A DNA stretch of 5,433 bases. It comes from an uncultured Lachnospiraceae bacterium (lineage in GTDB: Bacteria > Bacillota_A > Clostridia > Lachnospirales > Lachnospiraceae). Under the pieces are notes generated by a model, which was not told the DNA's origin, did not search any database, and saw only the letters and a program-made list of their open reading frames with translations. Below are positions 1-5,382 of this stretch, in pieces (position 1 is the stretch's first letter; every line of letters begins with the position of its first letter). The stretch is from positions 1 to 5,433 of the forward strand of contig CAMYVI010000184.1 in assembly GCA_947302185.1 (NCBI GenBank), written 5' to 3'. The translations under genes and the position numbers were made by a program.

Positions 1-662
1 ATTTTAATTATGTTCCTGATATTAATAGAATTTGTTCCGTGCTGACGCGGTTTGAATGTAATCGGCAGGAAAATCATTTTCTCATGGTAGCAGGCGAAGA
101 AAGTAGTAAGCATGACATTGGGAAGATTATAGTCATCCTCAAATTTTACGATGTATTTGGAAAGGAGTTCGCGTTTCATGAGACGATAAGGCGCATTTGC
201 ATCCGGAAGCGCAACCCGAAAAATCATGCGCAGCAGAAAACACAGAGTCCGTTCAACAAAAGCACGGTCCCGTCCGTCACCGCGTACCGGACGCTTTCCT
301 ATGACGGCATCGTATTGTTTCCGTTTTTCCCAGAACTTCTCAAATTCCGAGGGATCGGTCTGTCCATCGGAATCCGTCTGGAAAATATAGTCCGCACCCT
401 GCTCAACAGCATAACGATATCCGTAGATCAGGGTAGGACCATGTCCTCCGTTCGGCTTGTTAAGCGGTAAAAGATACGGTCTGTCCTCAGCGAGAGAAAG
501 CAGTTTTTCATAGGTATCATCTTTGCTGCCGTCGTTTATGATTACAAGACGCGAGTTTCCGTCACCGTTATGGGATTCAATCACCGGGTACCATTCGCTT
601 ACAAATTGTTCGATGTTGCCAGATTCATTGTACGCCGGAACTACAATATATAAGCTATCCAA
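1..662 (-). CDS. Family 2 glycosyltransferase, DPM1/polyprenyl-phosphate type (partial, 3' end outside window)
   Basis: By homology this transfers a sugar from a nucleotide-sugar donor, probably to a polyprenyl phosphate or cell-surface glycan. The acceptor cannot be told from the sequence. I read 220 residues from a TTG start at 662, and the frame stays open to the window edge. It shows the GT-A order: VVPAYNESGNI (residues 7-17, first beta strand and nucleotide-binding loop), INDGSKDDT (42-50), NGGHGPTLIYGY (71-82) and QTDSDGQTDP (95-104), which contains the metal-binding DxD (D97, D99). DANAPYRLMKRELL follows, matching the position of the DATSGFRL-like segment of dolichyl-phosphate-mannose synthase relatives. 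TTG is chosen because AGGAAGGAG lies 7 nt upstream and the protein then begins directly at the first strand, as the family does. No ATG fits. A terminator separates it from trxA upstream, so it probably has its own promoter, but I see no convincing one in the 60-nt gap. Any C-terminal membrane segments would lie outside the window. Family assignment is firm; substrate is unknown. Confidence 0.9.
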   Translation of the reverse strand, partial: MDSLYIVVPAYNESGNIEQFVSEWYPVIESHNGDGNSRLVIINDGSKDDTYEKLLSLAEDRPYLLPLNKPNGGHGPTLIYGYRYAVEQGADYIFQTDSDGQTDPSEFEKFWEKRKQYDAVIGKRPVRGDGRDRAFVERTLCFLLRMIFRVALPDANAPYRLMKRELLSKYIVKFEDDYNLPNVMLTTFFACYHEKMIFLPITFKPRQHGTNSINIRNIIK

Positions 663-669
663 AAAGTAT

Positions 670-678
670 CTCCTTCCT
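670..678 (-). promoter_or_regulatory. Ribosome binding site that fixes the TTG start of the glycosyltransferase
   Basis: The minus strand reads AGGAAGGAG, 7 nt before the TTG at 662-660. This is a strong Shine-Dalgarno match at ideal spacing, and there is no ATG or GTG nearby in frame. It is the main reason for calling a TTG start. Confidence 0.75.
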
Positions 679-722
679 ATCGGGTCAGCCCGCCCTCTGT
701 TCGAAAAGGGACCGCCTGATCT

Positions 723-761
723 GAAAAACAGGGCTGCCGCATACCTATTAAGCGACAGCCC
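723..761 (-). terminator. Intrinsic terminator downstream of trxA
   Basis: On the minus strand, GGGCTGTCGC (761-752) pairs with GCGGCAGCCC (740-731): ten pairs, one of them a U-G wobble, around an 11-nt loop. A run of five T (728-724) lies one A-G... step after the stem, reading TG then TTTTT. It lies 25 nt past the trxA stop and before the glycosyltransferase, so it should end the trmB-trxA transcript. The plus strand has no matching T run, so it works in one direction only. Confidence 0.85.
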
Positions 762-786
762 GAAAAAGCCTTATGGGTATTTCGCT

Positions 787-1107
787 TTAAGCCAATACTT
801 CCTCAATTATTCTCTGGAAGGCAGCCGGAGCCATTCCGCCGACAACGTTCTTTACGACTTCGCCGTTCTTGAAAAACAGGAAGTTCGGGATGGACATGAC
901 ACGGTATTCCATAACTGCCCCGCCGTCTTCATCCACGTTGAGCTTGCAGACTTTAAGCTTGCCTGCAAAAACGTCCGCCATCTTGTCAACGACCGGGCTC
1001 ATCATCTTGCACGGTCCGCACCAGTCTGCATAACAATCAAGAAGTACCGGGAGATCGGATTTGAGAACTTCCTGCTCGAATGTGTCCTCTGTAACTTTAA
1101 CTACCAT
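787..1107 (-). CDS. trxA: Thioredoxin
   Basis: Small cytoplasmic dithiol-disulfide oxidoreductase that reduces protein disulfides and is itself recycled by thioredoxin reductase. The 106-residue protein has the full thioredoxin fold length with no signal peptide. The active site is WCGPC (residues 29-33, redox cysteines C30 and C33). The buried acidic residue is D24 in LLDCYADWC, and the cis-proline is P74 in SIPNF. The usual IPT at the cis-proline is IPN here, and there are two further cysteines, C25 and C54. AAGGAGGAT lies 3 nt before the ATG (core AGGAGG 5 nt before), fixing the start. It follows trmB on the same strand after 93 nt and is closed by an intrinsic terminator, so the two may share a transcript. 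No thioredoxin reductase gene is in view. It could be a specialised thioredoxin-like protein, but the WCGPC motif and length favour an ordinary TrxA. Confidence 0.96.
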   Translation of the reverse strand: MVVKVTEDTFEQEVLKSDLPVLLDCYADWCGPCKMMSPVVDKMADVFAGKLKVCKLNVDEDGGAVMEYRVMSIPNFLFFKNGEVVKNVVGGMAPAAFQRIIEEVLA

Positions 1108-1110
1108 ATC

Positions 1111-1119
1111 ATCCTCCTT
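1111..1119 (-). promoter_or_regulatory. Ribosome binding site of trxA
   Basis: The minus strand reads AAGGAGGAT just ahead of the ATG at 1107-1105. It is a near-perfect anti-16S match and the only good start signal for this gene. Confidence 0.8.
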
Positions 1120-1132
1120 ATAAATGATAAAT

Positions 1133-1154
1133 CAAGAACGCCTTGACATTCTTG
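1133..1154 (-). other. Small hairpin in the trmB-trxA gap
   Basis: On the minus strand, CAAGAATG and CGTTCTTG pair over eight positions (one G-U) around a 6-nt loop, ending 14 nt before the trxA ribosome binding site. An AT-rich stretch follows but no T run, so it is a poor terminator. It may be a processing or stabilising stem between the two genes. The structure is visible; any role is a guess. Confidence 0.35.
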
Positions 1155-1200
1155 GCGCGATTTGACGCCGGATCAGCCTGCCTGCCCGGGCGGCTTTGCT

Positions 1201-1938
1201 TCAGACCGGCGTGTTCTCTGAGTGATATACGGCGATAAGCTTGCCGATTTTGTTGCCCAGAGCCGAGAATTTCTTCTCATACTCCGTCATAACATTTCCC
1301 TCGCCCATCACAGGGTCATTGTGCAGATCATACGTAACTTTGACGAGTTCCCATTTGTCTGCCTCCTTAAACTCCTCGACAGAGAAATCAAAGAGAGACC
1401 TGTTATCAGTCTTGAACTCCAGGATCCCGCCGTCTTTCAGGAATTTTCCGTAAGTCGCGAGGAATTCGCGGGATGTCAGCCGGCGTTTGGAGTGTCTGGC
1501 CTTCGGCCAGGGGTCCGAGAAGTTAAGGTAGATGCCGTCTACTTCCCCCTCTGCGAAGACTTCCGGCAGCTCTCTTGCATCAAGCCGCAGAAAACGGAGA
1601 TTGTCGGGAGTACCGTCAAGGGCTTCCGGAAGTGCATCCCCGTTCAGTCTCTCTTCCGCTTCAATGGCCAGTGACGCCGGGTTCCGATCCGGCTTTCCTG
1701 CCATCTTTTCACAGGCTTTATAGAGCACGCTCTCATATCGCTCCACGCCGATGTATTCCCGCTCCGGGTTGCGCTTAGCTGTTTCTATGATGAAGCGTCC
1801 TTTTCCCATACCGATTTCCAAATAGAGCGGCTTTTCCTTGCCGGACTTCCATCGTCCTTTCATTGAGAAAGGGTCATTGATGACATACGGGCTGTTTTCT
1901 ACTATTGATTTTGCTTCGGGAACATTTCTGAGTCTCAT
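1201..1938 (-). CDS. trmB: tRNA (guanine-N7-)-methyltransferase
   Basis: Methylates G46 of the tRNA variable loop to m7G using S-adenosylmethionine, in the cytoplasm. Counting from the ATG at 1938, the protein has 245 residues. It shows LYLEIGMGKGRF (about 38-49, SAM-binding motif I), IGVERYESVLYKA (acidic residue binding the SAM ribose), LRLDA (about 118-122), the family hallmark NFSDPWPKARHSKRRL (about 139-154), EFKTDN, and the C-terminal VMTEYEKKF. MRLRNVPEAK at the start matches how TrmB proteins begin. In-frame ATGs at 1944 and 1956 would add 2 or 6 residues, but none has a ribosome binding site, and the best promoter -10 box lies between them. About 25-30 residues (roughly 81-109, rich in A, E, P) appear inserted between motif I and the LDA strand compared with TrmB proteins of about 215 residues. 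Function is certain; the exact start is not. Confidence 0.95.
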   Translation of the reverse strand: MRLRNVPEAKSIVENSPYVINDPFSMKGRWKSGKEKPLYLEIGMGKGRFIIETAKRNPEREYIGVERYESVLYKACEKMAGKPDRNPASLAIEAEERLNGDALPEALDGTPDNLRFLRLDARELPEVFAEGEVDGIYLNFSDPWPKARHSKRRLTSREFLATYGKFLKDGGILEFKTDNRSLFDFSVEEFKEADKWELVKVTYDLHNDPVMGEGNVMTEYEKKFSALGNKIGKLIAVYHSENTPV

Positions 1939-1944
1939 GTTCAT

Positions 1945-1973
1945 ATTGTACAACATTAATTGTCAAATGTCGA
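1945..1973 (-). promoter_or_regulatory. Promoter of trmB
   Basis: On the minus strand, TCGACA (1973-1968) and TACAAT (1950-1945) are separated by 17 nt. Each differs from the sigma-A consensus by one base. Transcription would begin near 1938, at or next to the preferred trmB ATG. A perfect TTGACA (1966-1961) also lies in the spacer, but no good -10 box sits at the right distance from it. Confidence 0.6.
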
Positions 1974-1979
1974 ATGTTG
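1951..1979. promoter_or_regulatory. Inverted repeat over the trmB promoter (possible operator)
   Basis: CAACATT (1951-1957) and AATGTTG (1973-1979) are perfect inverted 7-nt arms around 15 nt, covering the spacer and -35 box of the trmB promoter. Size and position suit a dimeric regulator, but 7-nt arms in AT-rich DNA can occur by chance. Confidence 0.3.
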
Positions 1980-2087
1980 GGACGGTTCTTTTGCAGGCAT
2001 TTTCGCAGGAGGGACGGTACTTCGCGGACGGGGACGGTTATTAACGATTAAGAACCGTCCCCGACCGCTAAGAACCGTCCCCGACCG
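1979..2087. repeat. GGGACGGTTCTT repeat cluster (REP/BIME-like), with a 71-nt hairpin
   Basis: Five copies of one unit lie here. Three are on the plus strand: GGGACGGTTCTT (1979-1990), GGGACGGTACTT (2011-2022) and GGGACGGTTATT (2031-2042). Two are inverted and lie in a tandem repeat of period 20, with identical 19-nt units TAAGAACCGTCCCCGACCG at 2049-2067 and 2069-2087. The stretches 2011-2044 and 2048-2081 are inverted repeats matching at 30 of 34 positions around the 3-nt loop CGA. I recall this unit as a dispersed repeat in Clostridia, near or away from REP-associated tyrosine (Y1) transposases. No transposase is in this window. I see no coding signal here, and since both flanking genes are read outward, a terminator role is unlikely. 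Confidence 0.75.
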
Positions 2088-2170
2088 TCGTCGTTTTGAA
2101 TCATTGCCCGTTAATTTCCGCAACATATTTATACAAATCGACGAATTTCCACTCATACTTTAGTGATTTA

Positions 2171-2195
2171 GCACATTGCTTTTGACTTTATGTGC
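2171..2195. promoter_or_regulatory. Inverted repeat over the galK -35 region (possible operator)
   Basis: GCACAT (2171-2176) and ATGTGC (2190-2195) form perfect inverted 6-nt arms around 13 nt, enclosing the TTGACT -35 box. A regulator bound here could control galK. No regulator gene is in view, and the same arms are not found before galT or galE. Confidence 0.3.
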
Positions 2196-2210
2196 AATTA
2201 CAATAAGAAT
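2176..2210 (+). promoter_or_regulatory. Promoter of galK
   Basis: There are two overlapping readings. TTGACT (2182-2187) with AAGAAT (2205-2210) at 17-nt spacing matches 9 of 12 consensus bases. TTGCTT (2176-2181) with TACAAT (2199-2204), also at 17 nt, matches 8 of 12. Either gives a start near 2211-2217 and a short leader into the ribosome binding site. Confidence 0.5.
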
Positions 2211-2219
2211 GAGAAAAAA

Positions 2220-2228
2220 GGGGAGGTG
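2220..2228 (+). promoter_or_regulatory. Ribosome binding site that fixes the TTG start of galK
   Basis: GGGGAGGTG ends 5 nt before the TTG at 2234 (core GGAGG 7 nt before). There is no ATG near it in frame, and the next conserved galactokinase sequence starts about 20 codons in, as expected from a TTG start here. Confidence 0.75.
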
Positions 2229-2233
2229 CCGTC

Positions 2234-3418
2234 TTGACTATTAAGGATGTTCTGACAAAATTTTATGAATTGTTCGGCACAGAAGGCGAAATCTACACAT
2301 TCTTTTCACCGGGACGTGTCACTCTGATGGGAGATCATACCGACTACAACAGAGGGTATAATTTCTCATGCGCAGTTTCTTTCGGCACATACGGTGTCAT
2401 CAGGAAACGCGCCGACCGAAAGCTCCGCTTCTACTCAATCAACTTTGAAGGAGCGGGCGTCCGCGAAGACTCTCTCGATAACTTCCACCCTCTGATAGAC
2501 CGGGGCTGGGCGAACTATATGAAAGGAGTCATGTGGACCTTTGAGCAGAACGGGTTCAAAATGCCCGTAGGATGCGACATTGTCATCGGCGGCGATATCC
2601 CCACACTATCCGGACTCTCCTCATCCGGATCCCTTGAAGTGCTCACAGGCTTTATGCTTCGGGAAGTATATAGCTTTTATGAATTGACGAACAGCGACAT
2701 AGCTGCCTACGCAAACTACGCAGAGTGCAATTACACGGGCGTGAAAAGCAGCATCACCGACCAGTTCACCTGCGCCATGGGCCGCGCAGAAAATGCCATC
2801 TTGCTGGATACGAAAAGACATTCCTGCCAGTATGCCCCGCTTAAACTCGGTGATTACCGGATTGTTATCACGAACAGCATGGTCAAGCATACGCTCCTCA
2901 GACCGACGATCGAAGCCCGCTACACAGAATGCCAGGCAGCCCTGAAAAAAATCCAGACTGTCATGAATGTTGAAAGTCTCTGCTCGCTTTCAGTCGACCA
3001 GTTCAACAGTGTGAAAGATGTGATCATGGATGAGACGCTTACAAAACGCGCTCGCCACGCCGTATATGAGAGCCAGCGTACAATCCAGGCCGTTTCCGCG
3101 CTGCGTGCGAACAATCTTGTCCGTTTCGGCGCACTCATGACGGCTTCCCACGAGTCACTCAGAGATGACTATGAAATCTCCTGCGATGAAATCGATCTTC
3201 TCGTTGAGCTTGCGCTCCAGATACCCGGCGTACTCGGTTCACGCATCACGGGCGCCGGATTCGGCGGCTGCACGGTCAGTATCGTGAACAAAGATGCTAT
3301 TTCCACCTTCAAGAGGACGCTCTCACGCAGTTACAGAGAATGCACCCGGAATAAAGCGGAATTCTATATCGTCGAGGTAGGCGACGGGGCAAGAATGCTC
3401 GGCAGGCTGCCGGATTAA
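2234..3418 (+). CDS. galK: Galactokinase (GHMP kinase family), with unusual signature residues
   Basis: Likely phosphorylates galactose to galactose-1-phosphate with ATP, the first Leloir step, in the cytoplasm. At 394 residues it has normal galactokinase length. The order of motifs is FFSPGRVTLMGDHTDYNRGY (23-42, sugar binding, R28 catalytic), GGDIPTLSGLSSSGSLE (119-135, phosphate loop), GVKSSITDQF (169-178, catalytic base D176) and SRITGAGFGGCTVSIV (336-351, GHMP motif 3). The start is TTG with a strong ribosome binding site. Several positions nearly fixed in galactokinases differ: GRxN is GRVT, the sugar-contacting E of GEHTDY is D34, CGIMDQ is SSITDQ, and the Y of the YNxRRxEC segment aligns with I226 in TIEARYTEC. 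Catalytic R and D are kept, so it should be active. Linkage to galT and galE argues for galactose, but a different or wider sugar range is possible. It is followed by its own terminator. Confidence 0.88.
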   Translation: MTIKDVLTKFYELFGTEGEIYTFFSPGRVTLMGDHTDYNRGYNFSCAVSFGTYGVIRKRADRKLRFYSINFEGAGVREDSLDNFHPLIDRGWANYMKGVMWTFEQNGFKMPVGCDIVIGGDIPTLSGLSSSGSLEVLTGFMLREVYSFYELTNSDIAAYANYAECNYTGVKSSITDQFTCAMGRAENAILLDTKRHSCQYAPLKLGDYRIVITNSMVKHTLLRPTIEARYTECQAALKKIQTVMNVESLCSLSVDQFNSVKDVIMDETLTKRARHAVYESQRTIQAVSALRANNLVRFGALMTASHESLRDDYEISCDEIDLLVELALQIPGVLGSRITGAGFGGCTVSIVNKDAISTFKRTLSRSYRECTRNKAEFYIVEVGDGARMLGRLPD

Positions 3419-3507
3419 CTGTTTCGAAAAAGATGCAGTCTATCCTGCCCGCGTATCGGTCGCCCATCGCTTACGGCAGCTGTTTTCGGGTAGTCTTCAG
3501 CTAAATC

Positions 3508-3542
3508 AACGAAGTGACGGACCGGTATCCTCACTTCGTTTT
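3508..3542 (+). terminator. Intrinsic terminator downstream of galK
   Basis: AACGAAGTGA (3508-3517) and TCACTTCGTT (3531-3540) pair perfectly over 10 positions. GGA/TCC (3519-3521 with 3528-3530) extends the stem past a one-base bulge to a 6-nt loop. TTTT (3539-3542) then CTTATGTTTT follows. It lies about 90 nt after the galK stop. The 3419-3507 stretch before it shows nothing I recognise. Confidence 0.8.
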
Positions 3543-3588
3543 CTTATGTTTTCCGTATAACGACAATAATCCTCATTTTTGCAAGATA

Positions 3589-3602
3589 CAAAATACATTT
3601 TG
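3589..3602. promoter_or_regulatory. 14-nt palindrome next to the galT -35 box (possible regulator site)
   Basis: CAAAATACATTTTG is a perfect palindrome apart from its two central bases. It ends one base before the galT -35 box and is centred about 45 nt upstream of the predicted transcription start, a common place for an activator and also suitable for a repressor. Being AT-rich, it may also be chance. Confidence 0.35.
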
Positions 3603-3603
3603 C

Positions 3604-3633
3604 ATGTCACTCGGCATCATTATGCTTTATAAT
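3604..3633 (+). promoter_or_regulatory. Promoter of galT
   Basis: ATGTCA (3604-3609, 4 of 6 consensus bases) and a perfect TATAAT (3628-3633) are 18 nt apart. Transcription would start near 3640, giving a leader of about 43 nt. ATTATG (3619-3624) and CATAAT (3646-3651) form weak inverted arms around the -10 box and start site. Together with the upstream terminator, this makes galT a separate transcription unit from galK. Confidence 0.65.
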
Positions 3634-3667
3634 TGTCATTGTAAACATAATAACCGCTTTCTGAAAT

Positions 3668-3674
3668 GAGGTGA
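3668..3674 (+). promoter_or_regulatory. Ribosome binding site that decides the galT start
   Basis: GAGGTGA lies 8 nt before the ATG at 3683. The upstream in-frame GTG at 3671 lies within this site and has no ribosome binding site of its own, so the ATG is preferred. Confidence 0.75.
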
Positions 3675-3682
3675 CGAGCATC

Positions 3683-5209
3683 ATGTTAAGTACTTCCATC
3701 AAAAAACTGGTAACATACGGTCTCGAGACAGGGCTTCTTCCGGAATGTGAAGCCAGTTACGCCACAAATCTTATTCTGGATCTGTTCCGCGAAGAATACT
3801 ATGAGGAACCGAAGGAAACATTTGAAAATGTTGACCTCGAATCCACTCTGGCCGATCTCCTTGACGAGGCTGTTGCCCGCGGTCTCATCGAAGACAGCAT
3901 CGGTTACCGCGACCTTTTCGATACACGCATTATGAACTGCCTTGTTCCGCGTCCCGCCGAAGTACAGAGAACCTTCCGGGAGCATTATGCAAATTCCCCC
4001 GAGGAGGCTACGGACTGGTTCTACAAATTCAGCCAGGACACCGATTACATCCGCCGCTATCGCGCGAAAAAGGACCTTCGTTGGAAAGTTGCAAGCGACT
4101 ACGGAGATATCGATATCACGATCAATCTTGCAAAGCCGGAAAAGGATCCCAAGGCAATCGCCGCTGCCGGCAAAGCCAAATCAACAAAATATCCCGCATG
4201 CCTGCTCTGCAGAGAAAATGAAGGCTATGCAGGATCGCTGACCCACCCGGCGCGCCAGAATCACAGAATCATTCCGATAGAAATCAACGGTTCGAAATGG
4301 GGACTCCAGTACAGCCCTTACGGATATTACAATGAGCACTGCATCGCGTTCAATTTTGAGCATACGCCGATGGCTATCAATCACGCTGCTTTCTGCAAGC
4401 TGTTCGATTTCGTGAGACAGTTCCCACACTACTTCCTGGGTTCCAATGCTGATTTGCCGATCGTCGGCGGATCGATTCTTGCACATGATCATTTCCAGGG
4501 CGGACACTATACGTTTGCAATGGCAAAAGCTGCCATCGAGATTCCTTACACGGTCCCGGGTTTTGAAGATGTTGAAAGCGGAATCGTCAAATGGCCGCTG
4601 TCTGTCTTCCGCATACGCAGCACCGATCCGGACCGACTCGTCGAGCTTGCAGACCACGTGCTCGACAAGTGGCGCGGTTATACGGATGAGGATGCATTTG
4701 TCTTTGCCGAAACAGACGGAACTCCCCACAATACGATTACGCCGATCGCACGTATCGCCGACGGAAAATACGAGCTTGACCTCACACTCCGCAACAACAT
4801 CACGACAGAGGACCGGCCGCTTGGAGTCTATCATCCGAGACCGGAATACCATCACATCAAAAAAGAAAATATCGGGCTGATTGAAGTCATGGGTCTCGCG
4901 GTCCTTCCTTCCCGCCTGAAGGCGGAAATGAATGCTCTCGGAGATCTTCTGTCCGCTTCGCGTGCTGCAGGTCTGTCCGACGATGAGATTGCTGCCCGTG
5001 TCGCCTCAGACGATATACTGTCGAAACACGCAGACTGGGTACGCAGCGATATTCTTGCAAAATATGCGGAGATCACCGCCGATAACGTGACATCCATCCT
5101 TGAAATTGAAATCGGCCGCGTGTTCACCGGCGTTCTGGAGGATGCGGGCGTCTACAAGTGGACCGACGAGGGCCATGCGGCCTTCCTGAAATTCCTCGGA
5201 ACACTATGA
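3683..5209 (+). CDS. galT: Galactose-1-phosphate uridylyltransferase, class 2 (Firmicutes type)
   Basis: Swaps UMP between UDP-glucose and galactose-1-phosphate, giving UDP-galactose and glucose-1-phosphate, the second Leloir step, in the cytoplasm. From the ATG at 3683 the protein has 508 residues, the length of the long GalT2 family found in Bacillus and lactic acid bacteria and well above the roughly 350 of the E. coli type. The N-terminal helical part begins IKKLVTYGLETGLL. CLLCRENEGYAG starts at C173 (CxxC), followed by NHRIIPIEI. The nucleotidyl-transfer site is LAHDHFQGG, with the HxH pair H268 and H270 (the second should be the uridylylated nucleophile by analogy). The C-terminal part includes EIGRVFTGVLEDAGVYK, typical of the family. 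An in-frame GTG at 3671 would add four residues but sits in the ribosome binding site. It has its own promoter, and galE follows after 173 nt. Nothing is truncated or missing. Confidence 0.96.
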   Translation: MLSTSIKKLVTYGLETGLLPECEASYATNLILDLFREEYYEEPKETFENVDLESTLADLLDEAVARGLIEDSIGYRDLFDTRIMNCLVPRPAEVQRTFREHYANSPEEATDWFYKFSQDTDYIRRYRAKKDLRWKVASDYGDIDITINLAKPEKDPKAIAAAGKAKSTKYPACLLCRENEGYAGSLTHPARQNHRIIPIEINGSKWGLQYSPYGYYNEHCIAFNFEHTPMAINHAAFCKLFDFVRQFPHYFLGSNADLPIVGGSILAHDHFQGGHYTFAMAKAAIEIPYTVPGFEDVESGIVKWPLSVFRIRSTDPDRLVELADHVLDKWRGYTDEDAFVFAETDGTPHNTITPIARIADGKYELDLTLRNNITTEDRPLGVYHPRPEYHHIKKENIGLIEVMGLAVLPSRLKAEMNALGDLLSASRAAGLSDDEIAARVASDDILSKHADWVRSDILAKYAEITADNVTSILEIEIGRVFTGVLEDAGVYKWTDEGHAAFLKFLGTL

Positions 5210-5382
5210 TATTTACGGGTGCAGTAACTTCCAGACAGAAACTGTTCATGAATCACGGATGATATCAGCGGACTGCTCTTTTCGGACGTTGAGAGACATA
5301 CGCAGAAAGGGTATTTGTTTCGTAAATTGCATCCCAAAAAGTATTTCATATTTACATTTATATATAGAAGGAGAAAACAATC
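5210..5382 (+). other. galT-galE intergenic gap
   Basis: The 173 nt hold no credible gene and no clear terminator: only short stems such as ACAG/CTGT and GCAGT/ACTGC, without a T run. The last 60 nt are AT-rich. TTGCAT (5327-5332) with TATTTA (5349-5354) is the best promoter candidate, but it is weak. galE could be read through from galT. Confidence 0.4.
5366..5374 (+). promoter_or_regulatory. Ribosome binding site of galE
   Basis: AGAAGGAGA contains AAGGAG 9 nt before the ATG at 5383, supporting that start for the partial galE. Confidence 0.75.

Noticed and set aside
523..1146. Long plus-strand open frame opposite the glycosyltransferase and thioredoxin
   Set aside because: It lies antisense to two well-supported genes and a terminator, has no ribosome binding site, and its translation resembles no protein family I know.
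1113..1150. A trxA promoter using TATCAT or TATAAG as -10 box
   Set aside because: Both hexamers are close to consensus, but no acceptable -35 box lies 16-18 nt upstream, and transcription would begin within or next to the ribosome binding site.
1176..1190. CCCGGG-centred palindrome just after the trmB stop as a terminator
   Set aside because: The palindrome has no loop and no T run follows on the minus strand.
2011..2081. Reading the 71-nt hairpin as a bidirectional terminator
   Set aside because: The flanking genes are divergent, so neither runs into it, and there is no T run after either arm.
1960..2163. Reading frames on both strands through the intergenic repeat region
   Set aside because: They consist of translated GGGACGGTTCTT units and their inverted copies, lack ribosome binding sites, and overlap the trmB promoter. 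They are products of the palindrome, not genes.
3421..3500. Small RNA, tRNA or riboswitch between galK and its terminator
   Set aside because: Only a 5-nt stem (CTGCC/GGCAG) is visible; there is no cloverleaf, no CCA end and no known aptamer core.
3671..3682. GTG at 3671 as the galT start
   Set aside because: It lies inside the GAGGTGA ribosome binding site that is correctly spaced for the ATG at 3683, and nothing upstream could serve it.
4181..4855. Long minus-strand open frame of 224 codons inside galT
   Set aside because: It is antisense to conserved galT motifs including the HDH active site, with no start signal. It is a codon-bias shadow.
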